Source: Odiellus spinosus (Eukaryota > Arthropoda > Arachnida > Opiliones > Phalangiidae). Taken from it: a stretch of DNA of 64,000 bases. The position numbers and the translations under genes are program-made. Shown here in pieces: positions 50,795 to 62,680 of the stretch. Every line of letters starts with the position of its first letter. The first letter of the stretch is position 1. The stretch is taken from positions 16,956,601-17,020,600 of the forward strand of contig OY987237.1 in NCBI GenBank assembly GCA_963920705.1, in the 5' to 3' direction. The notes beneath the pieces are model-generated. The model was not told the origin of the DNA, did not search any database, and saw nothing but the letters and a program-made list of their open reading frames with translations.

Positions 50795-51216
50795 CTCTAT
50801 CCGCGCCGGATCCTGGAACTACGCCTTATCGTTTAACTTAATCCGAGATTAACCAATATCTTAAGCCGCCATAAACTTAAAGACCGTTAATCTGGTTAGG
50901 TTTACGACGCCACGTTGATCTTTTATTAGACTTTATCGTATAAATTGCTCAATTATTTTACAATTTCTTCGAAATAACGAGAGCTAAGATGAAATTAGAA
51001 TGTTCAAACGTGACAATTTACGCTTTTAAATTCTATATTAACTCTATATTAATATAGAACGAATCAAAACGTTATTATCATTGTAATATTAAATTTAAAA
51101 TAATTTCTAATAATAATAATAATTAATATACGAATATAAAGATATTCTAGATGAAGTAAAATTTTCCTCGGAGTGTCCCGTGTACCAAAAACCATAGTTT
51201 CCTATGAACTTTTATA

Positions 51217-51222
51217 TTTATT
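51217..51222 (-). terminator. Polyadenylation signal of the PNLG gene
   Basis: AATAAA on the minus strand about 100 bases after the stop codon at 51321. Confidence 0.5.
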
Positions 51223-51320
51223 TTTCGTGCCAAGATTCTTTCGTGAAAATTTCGTGTATTTTAAAAGATTAGAAGGTTATTTTCAGTCGCTTTCGGAATT
51301 AATTCAAAGTAAATTTTCAA

Positions 51321-52139
51321 TTATCCGAGATTAGGTTGAGGTCGTCTCTGCGCCTGCTTAGAGTTAATATTTCTTTGTTTCTTGACGTTTTCTAGCGCAT
51401 CTTTCACATTTTTAAACTTATTTATGGTCAATTTCTGATTCGTTCGATTCTCATTCTGGCGCGAAGGTCCATTTCCGTTTGTAGGTCTGCCATTCGCCTT
51501 ATTCTTATTCCTAGTTCTTCCATTTACATTATTCTTGTTCGTAGCTCCGCCATTTACGCCATTCTTGTTCACGGATCCGCTATTACCATTATTGTTATTA
51601 GTATTCCAAGGTCTTTGCGTCCTGGATTTAGGCTTAACGCTAGAGGAATAAGGCTCGGGTGTATTGGTTTCTTTTTCGATTGAACTAGACGCTGCCTCGG
51701 ACGTCCGTGTCTCCGAGACCACGGGTGAATTGGTGACGGTCGCGACTTTGTTGGCAGTTGTTGATGGTTTCGGTTCAGTCGAAGGATTCTTAACGTAATT
51801 CGAAGCTGTAGTAACAACTCCTCTCTGATTGGTAGTCGGCCTCGATGAAGGACCAGTTGTTGGAGATATCGCGGACGTTATTGGCGAGAACGTAGTTGAG
51901 ATCGCGGTCATCGGAGTTGTTGGTGAAACATCTAAATAATTAAAACTTATCAACTAATAGAGTGTTTTTTTTTTGTAATTGGCGGATGGATACTTATTCG
52001 AGGCTGCGAGTGTGGTTCGCGTCAAAATATTCTTGACGGCTCCTTTAAAGGCGGAAAAGTCCCAAGCGGCGTCTCCGGGTTCGGCGAAGATACCCGCTAA
52101 TATTAGGCCTAATATAACAATATTTAATCTCAAATCCAT
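51321..52139 (-). CDS. Secreted Thr/Ser/Asn-rich protein ending in PNLG
   Basis: Two exons are proposed, 52139-51994 and 51945-51321, giving 256 residues. The 48-bp intron has the donor AA/GTATCC and the acceptor GATAAG. A nearer consensus acceptor (TTATTTAG, 51934) would put the long frame out of phase, so I prefer the first. Exon 1 encodes a signal peptide (MDLRLNIVILGLILAGIFA) and a short segment with an FSAFKGAVKNIL helix. Exon 2 is mucin-like: Thr, Ser and Pro for about 80 residues, then Asn and Gly repeats with NKNGVNG and NKNNVNG, then a basic stretch (FKNVKDALENVKKQ) and the end RRPQPNLG. Many Thr and Ser suggest O-glycosylation. No family is recognised. The end resembles RPVITPNFG of the gene at 48 kb. 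Confidence 0.8.
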
Positions 52140-52771
52140 ATCGAAAAATTTAATATTCAAAATGATTTTTAACGTGGAGTATATTTAAGGAAATCCGTTG
52201 GTTTTATATCGAATTTGAAGCGGTTGAGCAAACACATTCGACGAATGAGCTCTGGGCGTTCCTTCGATCATTTTCGTATCAAATAAATCCATCTTTTGTT
52301 TAAAGATTTTTCCGTAACCTTAGATTCGCTTGTTTAATAAGTAACGTCACTTAAAGCCTGAATCAATAATTGAAGACAAATGCTTCGAATTTCTAACCAT
52401 CAAAATTCCAAATTATGTTTTCTATATTTAACCTAGACAATTTGAGAAGCATTTTAAAGCTTTGTCCCTTATATCGCTCGGATTTGTCGTAATCTTTCGT
52501 CTTTGACCGCCAAGAAGCGGAGTTCGGCAATCGACAAAGTTTTCGTTAAATTCTTACTTACGACCTTAGCTTACTCGTAATTCTGATCTTGACACCAATT
52601 TCTCAGCGCTGTTTGCGCAACTTTCCCCATTCGAAGCTAGCTCGTTCTGATAAGACGTTCTAGTTCCTTACGTAATTTTGAGGCTTAATTGGTTGCTAAA
52701 TGTCAGCCATTTGTACTTAATAACGAGGGAAAAAAGAAAAAAGCATTTGTTACTTTTGATTTTAAATTAAA

Positions 52772-52777
52772 TTTATT
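52772..52777 (-). terminator. Polyadenylation signal of the first VYG gene
   Basis: AATAAA on the minus strand about 30 bases after the stop codon. Confidence 0.6.
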
Positions 52778-52806
52778 TTAGAACAAAAATAAACGCGGCT
52801 ATGAAT

Positions 52807-53262
52807 TTATCCGTAAACCAGATAATAATTGTATCGACCGTCCGATCCAATTTGTCTGGCGTAACCTCCTCCCAAATACGATTGGCTCAGTAACAGTCTC
52901 AAAATATCTAAAACGTTGAAGGTTTGAGTAACAACCGGAAACCCTCCTCCGCCACTTCCTCCTCCGCCGCTTCCTCCGCCGCCACTTCCTCCACCACCAC
53001 TTCCTCCGCCGCTTCCTCCGTCACCGCTACTTCCACCATCGTCGCTTCCGCTTCCACCATCGTCGCTTCCGCTTCCACCATCGTCGCTTCCGCTCCCACC
53101 ATCGTCGCTCCCGCTCCCACCATCGTCGCTTCCGCTCCCACCATCGTCGCTCCCACCATCGTCGCTCCCGCTCCCACCATCGTCGCTTTCCTGACTAGCT
53201 ACTAACTTAACCCGAAGAAGTGTCAACACTAGTATCAGGACTAAGGCGGAACATTTCAGCAT
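52807..53262 (-). CDS. Secreted Asp/Gly/Ser repeat protein ending in LVYG
   Basis: Single-exon ORF of 151 residues from an ATG. Residues 1-23 form a signal peptide (MLKCSALVLILVLTLLRVKLVAS). Residues 25-77 are an acidic repeat of SDDGGSG units, and about 78-107 are Gly-Ser with GGGSG units. The last 44 residues are ordered in look: VVTQTFNVLDILRLLLSQS can form an amphipathic helix, and the end is RYNYYLVYG. A TATA box lies about 51 bp before the ATG and AATAAA about 30 bp after the stop. The acidic repeats could bind calcium, but that is inference. The plan matches the other glycine-ended genes in this cluster. No known family is recognised. Other-frame ORFs here are by-products of the repeats. 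Confidence 0.85.
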   Translation of the reverse strand: MLKCSALVLILVLTLLRVKLVASQESDDGGSGSDDGGSDDGGSGSDDGGSGSDDGGSGSDDGGSGSDDGGSGSDDGGSSGDGGSGGGSGGGGSGGGGSGGGGSGGGGFPVVTQTFNVLDILRLLLSQSYLGGGYARQIGSDGRYNYYLVYG

Positions 53263-53312
53263 GATTTTAGATGGTCAAAATGTTGAATGAGTTCGGTCTC
53301 TATTTCGACTCT

Positions 53313-53323
53313 CTTTTTATATA
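53313..53323 (-). promoter_or_regulatory. TATA box of the first VYG gene
   Basis: TATATAAAAAG on the minus strand, about 51 bases before the ATG at 53262. Confidence 0.65.
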
Positions 53324-53329
53324 AGTTTA

Positions 53330-54260
53330 GTTTTAATTTTTATCAAAAGTTCTAGGTTAATAATTGAGTGTACAGTTGCCTATTTAGGCGCAGTCCAATT
53401 ACGAAGCCTATTATTATTAGTCTTATATAATTATACGTATAGTCAGAAGTACGTAAAAATAAATCGGAGGTGAAGTTTTCATCTAGGTTTGGTTTTATTG
53501 GAGCAGTCTTATCGATTTCCAATTCTTAAATTTAATGAACGAACAATTTACAAAATATATTTTGAGTTATATAGGTAGATAGATAAGATGTTTTAGTTTT
53601 GAAGGGAATACGCCAATCGAGGTTGAAATGGAATTTTAATTCAGAGATAAACCTAGTTACTTCCCCCCCGAAGTTTTATACACTTCTGATACGATTTAAT
53701 GATTTCCCCCTCTCCTTGTTAGCGCGTCCTTGAAAGCTCCAAAGGTTAGAAATAATTTAGTAACTTAACGTAGATACCCGCGCGTAATTTCCGTCCTAGT
53801 CAGTTGTTTCAATATTAACGCGTATCAAAAATTGCAATCGATTCGAAGTAAAAAGTTATATTTTTATAGTTTCGTATTCAAACAGCGTCTCCGTACAAAG
53901 ATTATAATATCTACTTTTAAACGTTAATGTACTTGTACTTAAAATTAGCCGCTGAAGCCACATTCGAAACGTCCTAGCGCACGCTGATCACTTTTACCTG
54001 ACCCACCACCGTTATTTGTTCTTCTTAAAGGGTTAAACTACTAGATTTTCGTAACGAGTTATTTCTAATCGACGTCAACCGTTATAATACGCTTAAAAAC
54101 CGTGAATCTAAACTGGCGCTAATTCAACGTTAATAATTAACGATTAATTATCGACGTCGCCTACTAGACCGCGTTTCAAATGGATTAAGAAATAAAGGAA
54201 CTTTATTAAGCGCGTAATAATACTCGGATTTTAATCGTCGCCAGTTTTAATCGAAGCTTT
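53330..54260. other. Intergenic region between the two VYG genes
   Basis: No ORF or repeat of note was recognised. It should include the promoter of the gene at 53262 and the 3' end of the gene at 54350; a minus-strand AATAAA at 54266-54271 fits the latter. Confidence 0.5.
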
Positions 54261-54349
54261 CTAAGTTTATTTTAACCGCGAATCGATTAAAAATAACTCT
54301 TTTTTTTCCCAAAGTCTAGTCGCCCGTTGAATTAGTTTTTGAACTTATT

Positions 54350-56009
54350 TTAACCATAAACGACAGTTTGCGCTGGCCTAATGTTGCGCATCCTTTTATT
54401 TTGCTCCATTCGTTTCATTGTTTTGAGCATATTTTGCATCGCTCTCAGTTGCTTTTTGTTTTTGCCCTTCTTTTTCTTTTTCTTGGGCTTTTTCTTGCCA
54501 CCGCCTCCACCGCCTCCACCTCCACCGCCTCCTCCTCCACCTCCCGGTTCCATACCACCAGCGGGTTCCATGCCACCAGCCGCTGGTTCCATGCCACCAG
54601 CGGCTGGTTCCATGCCCCCGGCTGGTTCTCCACCAGCTGCTGGATCGCCTCCACCCGCTGGTTCTCCACCGGCTGGTTCTCCACCCGCTGGCTCGCCTCC
54701 CGCCGGTTCTGATTCCGCTCCAGCCGGTGCTGGTTCCTAGTAATAAATTTAATTTCTAATTTCAAATTTCATTCGTCCGAGTGTTCCAAGGCGCGTGTCG
54801 CGGGGATTTTATTAAACCAAAGGTACAGCTGGGAGTCTTACTCTTAATTTAATGACAAAATCCGGATTATTGCGCAATTTAGAGACGCGTAAGGAATGTT
54901 TTACTAATGAAACGTGTCTAAAAAGCCTCGGAATCGATTTAAACCGTTTGAAAACGTTTGGCTAGAGTCGCGCGAACGGAAAACCGTCTTTTCTCGAATC
55001 GATTCGATATCTCGAAAGTGCTTCGGGAACCAGTTTGGTAGCGATTCGTCTTGAAGAACAGATACGTGGATCTACGATAAAAATGATTTCTAAAGATAAC
55101 GGGCGTGAGGTTTCAATCGATTCCTGGCTGGCGATTCGAATCGAGCGGTTTGATTTTTCCGGTTTCAAATCGATTAAGAAACGCTAGTGTGAACGCGGCG
55201 TAGAAAAATTTCATCATTTTCTTGTTGGGCTTCTTTTAAAGCGTTTTAACAAAGTAAAGAGGGCCAGATAATTTAATAGTTTGCTCATTTTAGGACCCAG
55301 TTTAAATCAACTTTATTTATTCTTTTTGGCCAAGAAAATACTTCTTATTAAATGGGTTTTGTTTTTAAAAATTAGATTTTAATCATTTTGTTAAATTTTG
55401 CTCGTGGACCGAATACTTTAGGGTTCTTCCCTTATTTAGAGCACGCGATATCGTTGGAAAATCGATAGAAAAGGTCAGGGAAAAACCCGCGAAAGTCAGG
55501 GAATTTGAATCTGATGAAAACTGTTCCAAAACCAACAATCCAATAAAAATGCTCCATTTTTCCCATTGATATATAATTAAAATTGACTTTTTGGAGGACA
55601 TTTTAAAGGAGGGTTGAAGAAGAAAATCGAGTGAAATAAGAGCATTATTAATTAAAACATTATAAAAATATGTTTTAGTCTCGATCGCTGTGGAGAGGCG
55701 GCAAATGATTCGAATTAATCGTAAATGAACTTCCAACGTACCTTTGGCTTTCTTAGGCGCGATTCGACCAATTAAATTAATTAATATTTATTTTAATTAC
55801 GCGTCTAAACAATTTGAGGCAACCAATAAAGCTTTTTCTAGCTTTTTTCTCACGTTTTTAGATCAAGTCCAAAATGACCAATTTTTAATATTAACTCTAC
55901 GTAAAATTCCGTTAAAATGGCTTACCGGTTCTTGTCCATCAATGAGATTGGCTAATAATATAGCCGTTAATAAGGATGCCAAACAGAAGAGCCACCTTTG
56001 AGTAGCCAT
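54350..56009 (-). CDS. Secreted Met/Glu/Pro/Gly repeat protein with Lys-rich tail, ending VVYG
   Basis: Two exons, 56009-55926 and 54736-54350, are joined in phase 0 across a 1.19-kb intron; the product has 156 residues. Exon 1 is almost exactly the signal peptide (MATQRWLFCLASLLTAILLANLIDG) and ends QEP before a GTAAGC donor. Exon 2 continues EPAPAGAESEPAGG, with repeats of GEPAGG and MEPAAGG, then about 16 glycines. A block of about 20 mostly lysine residues (KKKPKKKKKKGKNKK) follows. The end is a basic helix (LRAMQNMLKTMKRMEQNKRM) and the tail RPAQTVVYG. No family is recognised. The strong positive charge contrasts with the acidic neighbour at 53 kb. The intron holds a family D MITE and another repeat. 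The joining of exon 1 is inferred from phase, donor and acceptor. Confidence 0.8.
54790..54828. repeat. Short dispersed repeat, GCGCGTGTCGAGGG family copy 3
   Basis: GGCGCGTGTCGCGGGGATTTTATTAAACC then AAAGGTA matches 22150-22187 and 40112-40153. It lies in the intron of the gene above. Confidence 0.6.
54925..55205. mobile_element. MITE family D, copy 4
   Basis: The longest copy of the family, from GGAATCGATTTAAACCGTTT to AAATCGATTAAGAAACGCTAG then TGTGAACGCGGCG. The ends are imperfect inverted repeats of each other (CTAG with GCGCGAAC against GTGAACGCG). It lies inside the 1.19-kb intron of the 54-56 kb gene. Confidence 0.85.
55465..55510. repeat. GTCAGGGAATTT repeat
   Basis: AAAAGGTCAGGGAAAAACCC then AAAGTCAGGGAATTTGAA. 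Related strings occur near 58866, 60265 and 62580-62665, so this is a dispersed element fragment. Confidence 0.55.
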
Positions 56010-58700
56010 TTCAGGATTAAGCGAGATCTAGGCTTAATCTTATCCGGATGAGGAGGCGCGAAGTCGTCGAAGAAGAAACGAGTTGAGAAAGTCAGTTCCC
56101 GTAATTCTAATCATTATATTTTCGGATTATCGAGTCCGCTAATTCTCGATTAAGTGCCGAAATGAAACGGACGTCCAATATTATAAGCTTAAAGTTGTTT
56201 TTCATTGATATAAACCTTAATGATTTAACGTAGCTTAGAACTTGGGATGTTTTAACAGCGGTTGCGCCTCTCCCTCCGCCTTTAATAGAATATAAATTAA
56301 ATGTAAGGCTAATTTTTGTTCGCTCTTTGACGAAGCGCTTTTAGTAGAATTAGCGAATTAGTCCCGAATCAGATCGCGATTAGCTCGGAAATTTCAGCGG
56401 CTGTAAGAAGGCGTTTCCTTTTGTTCTATAGGTAGGAGCGCGTAGGCGAAAGAAAACTCTTCTTTCCCTATTACGTTACCGCTGAAATTTAAGTATGGCG
56501 AAAAAAGCTTACGTGATAATTTTTTGTAGAGCAAATATTTGACGAGTTTAACAAATATTTTCGTCAGGAAATACGTATTTATCGCGAGGGTAAAATTACG
56601 ATGAAATGTCTTTATTTGCTAGAAAGAAATGTGTTTCACTCGTTAGGACCAAGGTTTTTTTTGTTATACAAAGCCGAATAAAGAATTAGATACGTAGGCT
56701 CGATGGTGATTCGAAAATTGGCCGAGAATGTCCAGTTCTCCTTAACGACAATAGGAACGTGGATCTCTCGAGAGCTCGAAAAATGTCCGAAGACGGTCTT
56801 CGTATAGGAAATTAAAAACTTCTTGAAAATCGTAAATTGTAGCGTAATATCTTATTAATTAAAGTTAATTGACAAGAATAAGTTAATTGAAATATTTTTG
56901 AGGCTAAAAAGGGTTAATTTCGCTATATAGAAGCGCGAGGAGTGTTTTTCAGCGCTTATATATATTCCTAATCTAGTTTTAACGTAATTAACGTACGTCG
57001 CGCGTGTACTTTAAATGAAATTTTTAGAGCCTAAATACGTTAACGAGCGGACAATCAACCTTGACTGGAGGGAATGATTCGGACTCGTAGCGTCAAAACT
57101 TGGTTTTTACTCATTCCCGATGCAACAGGCTCCACCAAATCAAAATTCCAGAAAAAAAAAAAAAAAAATAATAATAAAAATTCCAATACAAAATTCCCGC
57201 CCAAAACAAAAATATACTAATTCGAAATTCCCGCCAAAACCTTCGTGTTTAAATTTTAGACACATGGTGGCGCCCTCTCGCCTCTTTAGTTCTTTTGGAC
57301 GACACAATAAGTCAGGCAGTGAGCCCTTGGATGAGTATGTATTACGTAGTATTTATACTCATCCAAGATTTAGGCCTAACACTAAGAATTATTTCCAATT
57401 TTTTTTTGGGATGATTTAACATTTAGAATTATTTCCAATTTTTTTGGGATGTCAACCCAAAGTTGTAAGGAAATAGAATACACTAACCGGTGTTTCCGGT
57501 ACATACCGTTGAACTAGGATTTATTATCGCGTCGTCTGCTTTGACGTCCTGTGTGCCTGTCTTTCGCGCGGGATTTACTACCCCTCTCGGGGTAATTATA
57601 AAGATTTAAAATTTAAACGTAGGATATTTCTTTACTGTTATATTCTATTATTCCTTTTGTTTCAATTTATTTTTATTTTTTCAGAAAAAATCCAAGCCCT
57701 AATCTAGCTCCGGATTACGCAATTTTAATTTTCTTCCGCACGTTAAGCCGTAGGAATTGGGAAAACCAACGTTGATGGAGAATCGGGGGTTAAATCTAAT
57801 GAAAAGGTAATTAAATTTGATTACGATTATATTTTAAGTAAAGCTCGTTATTATTCTAATTATAGAAAATGGCCCGCTCATGCGTCATTTTAATTATTCA
57901 ATTTTAATCTCTGACATTTCAGTGGCGAAGAATTTGTGAAGTTCGGAAAACAACAGCCCTCTACTGACGCTGATATCTGAAAGACTAAAGAAATTGAAGC
58001 CGTAACAGCTCCAATATACAGTAAGGTTTAAACGATTGTCCTCTATAGAGTTTACGTAGTTTTCAATCAATACATAACGTTGTTTTAGATTTAGCTCTTC
58101 CTTTAGCTCTGGTACTTTGTATGAAATTGATAAACTAGGGGGATCGAAGCTTCCGGAAGCAAATTTGGTCAAAGTCACTTCTTATTACTAACAAATCATT
58201 GTGGGGAATCATTTTCTCGCACCTATTTTGTTTACGTTAAACTCGAGAGAATACAATCCCTACTAATAGATCTTTTTCATCGCAATCAACTTAATTCTTG
58301 ATTGAAATCTATCGAAACTGAATGCAAGTTAGTGAATGAATTTCCCACTCATTAAACGACGTGGAACATAATCTTAATCGTGAAAAATTAGTCAAAGTCA
58401 TTATTAATCTATCGTTTAAGAGTTGCCAAGTAATTGGGAGCTTTGTTTATCATTTTTAAATGGAAATATTGGTAATTGATCCGCGAATATCCTGGTTTTG
58501 TCAATTTTTAAGTTTGAACTAATCAACCCTTTGAAATCTTTCAAATCTTTTGACATTCGTCTTTCCCAGATAACCAATAATGGAGCTAAAGATTTTTCGT
58601 GGCTATGCTAAGTATTTTGCGGCTCTATTATAATCATGACATTATTACTACGTGGTCCTTGACATCCTGCTGCCAAAATTGCGGGAACTTGCCCTCATAC

Positions 58701-58821
58701 CCTCTTCTGACGAGCTGTTTAATCAGATTTAAGTTAGGTTTACGTAGCCTTCTCTCTCAGTTTCTTAAACCTCGGTTAAATCTGATTAAACCAGGCTAAG
58801 TAAGCGGCTTGTCAGAAGAGG
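58701..58821. mobile_element. Hairpin MITE family F
   Basis: CCTCTTCTGACGAGC at the left pairs with GCTTGTCAGAAGAGG at the right, and TTTAATCAGATTTAA pairs with TTAAATCTGATTAAA inside. It is a stem-forming, non-coding element of 121 bp. Confidence 0.85.
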
Positions 58822-60977
58822 ATTTAAGCTTCAACGAATAACCTCAAACGCTACAGACCTAGGAAAGTCGGGGATTTCAAAATGGACCTAAAATGCCATG
58901 GAATTTTTTAAAGTCTGGGAATTTCATAAATGAATATCGTAACTTAATTTAAAATATCCGCGTAAAAGATGCTTTTCCAAAGATGAAAAGGTTAATTCTA
59001 TTTTTATTTGTCAATTTAGGCGTAATTCGTTTACCATAAGCTTAATTATTCATTTCTTCAGTATTACGCTTATTTAATTTAAAATTTAGGGTAAATTTTA
59101 GTAGAATTATCCCAATATTTCCATTCTATAGCTTTTTCCTAATCGTTGATTGGCCGATTCGCGTCACGTGATTCTCATCGGCTGCTTTTAACACCCAATT
59201 CAGTAGCATTATTCCCAATGAGAAGCTTGTGCCGGTTCGCTGTGTTCCCATTTAATGTCTTATTACTAAATATTAAAACGTTAGAAAGTCTTAAATTTTG
59301 TAAAATACGTCAATTTGAACTCCCAATTAACGTCGCGAAAGAAGAAAAAGAGGTAATTAAACTAGAATTTGTCCGGAATCTTGGTTTCAATTTGAGCCTT
59401 CGCCCCGATTGAAAAGATAGCCGAGGCTTAGCTCAATTATTGAAAAGGGGGCGTTTCTCGCTCTCAAAATAACGAAGGGATGTTAGGGGAAGGAGAGATA
59501 CCCGCTAGAAAAATTAAAGGTCTTTTTAAAACGTGTTGAAATGGTTTTGGAGTTGCCAAGTTGGAAAAAGCCATTTATTATTGAAAATTAACGAGTTTTA
59601 ACTCGGAAATTAATGGATCTTTTTAAAAAACAAGCCAACGTCAATTTAGGAGATGAAGTTTTCAGGATAGAATTAGATTTAAATAGGTAAGTTGGCAATT
59701 TAGTTTGGGACCCTCTCCGATATTTAAAAGTTTTTAGTGGTAAATGGGGTAGGAACACAATGCGGTCCTAAGTTTTCGCCCCGAATATATTTTGTAAATT
59801 TTGGATGTGCCGTATATTTCTAGGCTGATTATTTGACGAAGTTTTCTAACCATTTTTTTTTCTGAACAGATTTATTGGAGGATGAACTAATTAACGATCG
59901 AACTACGACGATTATGGACAATCAATTTACCTAACGTGTCACTGAGGGTGTACCGGAGCTGTTAAGGACGTATCAACATCCCTAGCTCCTATACAAATCA
60001 GAAAGAGGAAATGTGGAAACTGCGATCACCAACGAGAACTTCCAAAAAGGTAGAGAAAATTCTGTTACAATTGTCTCGTTAAGCATTTCCGCTAAGCCTT
60101 CTTAGAGTTTAGCCTTCGAACCGTATCGTCTAGTCTCAGTCGCAATTGGAACCAAATGGTTTTCAATAATAACTCCGAGAATACGGTACGATAATAGTTG
60201 GCGGTAGACGATTGTTTAAAAACAGTGTATTATGGTGTAAAATAGTGTCGTACGCGACTCGCAAATGTCAGGGAATTTGGAAATACCTCGAAAAAAGAAA
60301 ACTTGAAATCAATTTGAAAGGGAACGCGATTTTTACAGATTGTCTCGAGAAGGGATTAAATTCCACGAAATTTTTCAAACCATCCTAATAGCGAGTTAGC
60401 GAGTCGTTTTTAGGTTTTAGCGAAGCTTTCAAAATGTCGTAGAAGATGGTCTCTTCGCTGGTTCTTACCCGGAAGTAACGAAAACGGAATAAATTCTATG
60501 AAATTTTCCAAACCATTTCGTAAGTTAGCGACGCTAATACTAGAGTGCACTATTGCTAGAAAGCAAACCTGTAGGGGATTTTTTTTTTTTTTTGTTGTTC
60601 TACCCAATCTGTATTCTCTTTTTCCCGCCTTTTTCTTCCAATGGGAGAAGGAGTTTCGTTTTAGCCGAAAGATATAAACGAGGGAGGGGAAAGCCCTTTT
60701 AACCTTTAGGCGAAGAAAGATCCGCTCTATTTAGTCAAAGAATAGGCGGCGGCCTAATAAAAGCCGCTTGTTTTTCTTCGCCTAGGCCTAAGGGACGTTT
60801 GTATCCTTCTTCCGAGCTCCATCCACTTAATTATTCGATAGGAACGAACCACTCTTTAGCTCGTGAACCAAGAACAAATTTATAAAAACGGGGGAAAATA
60901 AGCTTAATTGTTTTTCTGGCCACATCAAAGCGATTTTATACGCGATAAACGTTCCTGATAAGAACTTGGTTTTTTAC

Positions 60978-61016
60978 CGTTTACTTTTACGGAATAAAGT
61001 GATGGACTTTTGGTAA
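60978..61016. mobile_element. MITE family A, solo end
   Basis: CCGTTTACTTTTACGGAATAAAGTGATGGACTTTTGG is one terminal repeat of family A. No partner end was found nearby on its left. Confidence 0.7.
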
Positions 61017-61634
61017 TATTGACTGTAAAATTTTGGGGGTCATCTATAAAGATGATTTACAATTTAAATTGTAAAAGTTTGAAAAATTTCGCGTTATGTT
61101 TCGAGCGAGAACTTGGCTCAAGTGTCGCCATTTCAACCAACTGTTTTCTTATTATAATTAAACTTTTAAGGGGGTATTGGAGGGTGACGCGACTAACCAT
61201 TTAACCAAGACGATAATAAATCGCCGCGAAATAATTAAAAAAAAAGCTATCCATTGTTGGCTTCCGAACTCGGAGACTCGGAATGTACTTCTAGAAAAAA
61301 GTAGCGGGATTTGATTTCAAACAAAAGAGTTCTTTCCTTCGTCGGACACCCCGGATAAAAAATTTCCTAATAGATTGGAAAATTTCCTTCATTTCCCTCG
61401 TTAGTGAAATGGAAATTTGAATGAATAGGGCGCCAACTCCCGCAGCCCCGGAATGACTATAATCCCCTCGAGATATTAACGAAACTTTTATTCGAAAGAA
61501 CCGTCCTTTAACCTTCGACCCCTCTCTTCTTTGTTTCGGGATTAATTTTCACGAAGGGAAAGACAATTTTAGGAGTAGAGTATTGCCGACGCGGCTGACG
61601 TAATCCTTTTCTATTCTTAGAAACACCTTCCCTC

Positions 61635-61900
61635 AAGTCTATTATTTTATTCCGTAAAAGTGAACAACATTCTGTAGCTTAAAGGTCGGGGTTAGGAGGG
61701 AAGACGATATAGGCGAGCGCGGCCCGCCTAAATTCCCTCCTCCTCTTTCTTCCAGACTCAAAATATCGAGCTGAAGAGTCCAAATCACTAGAGTCAGTCA
61801 GGGATGATGACTATTTTGGCTTTTTACGTAAGCGATGGGCTTATAGTATTAAGCTACGTGGCGTTGTTTACTTTTACGGAATAATGTCATAGACTTTTGG
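61635..61900. mobile_element. MITE family A, full copy
   Basis: AAGTCTATTATTTTATTCCGTAAAAGTGAACAAC on the left is matched by GTTGTTTACTTTTACGGAAT then AATGTCATAGACTTTTGG on the right. The inner part (GCGCGGCCCGCCTAAATTCC, AAAATATCGAGCTGAAGAG) equals the copies at 13338 and 46763. Confidence 0.88.
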
Positions 61901-62574
61901 TGATCTGGGAATCCAAAATTGTAGATTAAGGGGAAAATTTCTCTAGTCATTGGCGAATGTTATTAACAGGAAGTGGGTACGCTATTTTATTAACGCTTGG
62001 AAAACGAGGCGTTGTGTGGAAAATTATATTTATTGAGGAGTTATTTTTATACAGTTTTTAGTTCCCTCGTATTCGCGACGCTAATTTTGCCACTATTCTT
62101 TGAAAATGATATTATTTGAGGGGGATCTTTTAAAATATTTAAAAATAATTATATAAATTGAAATAACGGAGACTTATTTAAAATAAAGTAATATTCTAAA
62201 ATGATTGGGGAGTCGGTAAGTACTATACAATTTAAAAACAATACCAAATGTATATTGTATAATACAATTAACACGTACATTTCATCAATAACGTCAGCTT
62301 TTTTTCTTTTTCTAACATTTTTTTTTTTACAAATTAATAACGAACACAACGTAACAATTTAAATTTAACGATTTCACTTATATCATCATTAAAATCAATA
62401 ATTTACGCTTCATTAATTTGACTAATTAATTTAAGCTCCGCGCTTTTAATTCTTAGTTATTAATTTTTATTTTACTGATATGACATGGGCTTTGATTTTA
62501 AACATTTTTTTTCTCTTCGGAATACGATTAAGTCTCTTCTAATTACGCGGGAAAATTCCCGTACCAAGGTTGCC

Positions 62575-62680
62575 ACGGTTCAGGAAAAAGTCAGGGAATT
62601 TCAAATGAACCCAAAAAAGTCGGGGAATTTTAAGATATTTTAAAAAGTCACGGAATTTCAAGGTCTTTCGAGAAGCCAAG
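62575..62680. repeat. GTCAGGGAATTT repeat cluster
   Basis: Three neighbouring phrases, AAAAAGTCAGGGAATTTCAAA, AAAAAAGTCGGGGAATTTTAA and AAAAAGTCACGGAATTTCAA, about 30-40 bp apart. Single copies lie at 55.5, 58.87 and 60.27 kb. Confidence 0.6.

Noticed and set aside
52908..53205. Other-frame ORFs over the SDDGGSG repeat (MVGAGATM and ASTIV strings)
   Set aside because: They are frame shadows of the repeat; only the minus-strand frame at 53262 has a signal peptide and a non-repeat C-terminus.
54368..54765. Plus-strand Pro-rich and Trp-rich ORFs opposite the MEPAAGG gene
   Set aside because: They are antisense shadows; the minus-strand frame has a signal peptide exon, proper splice sites and a tail like its neighbours.
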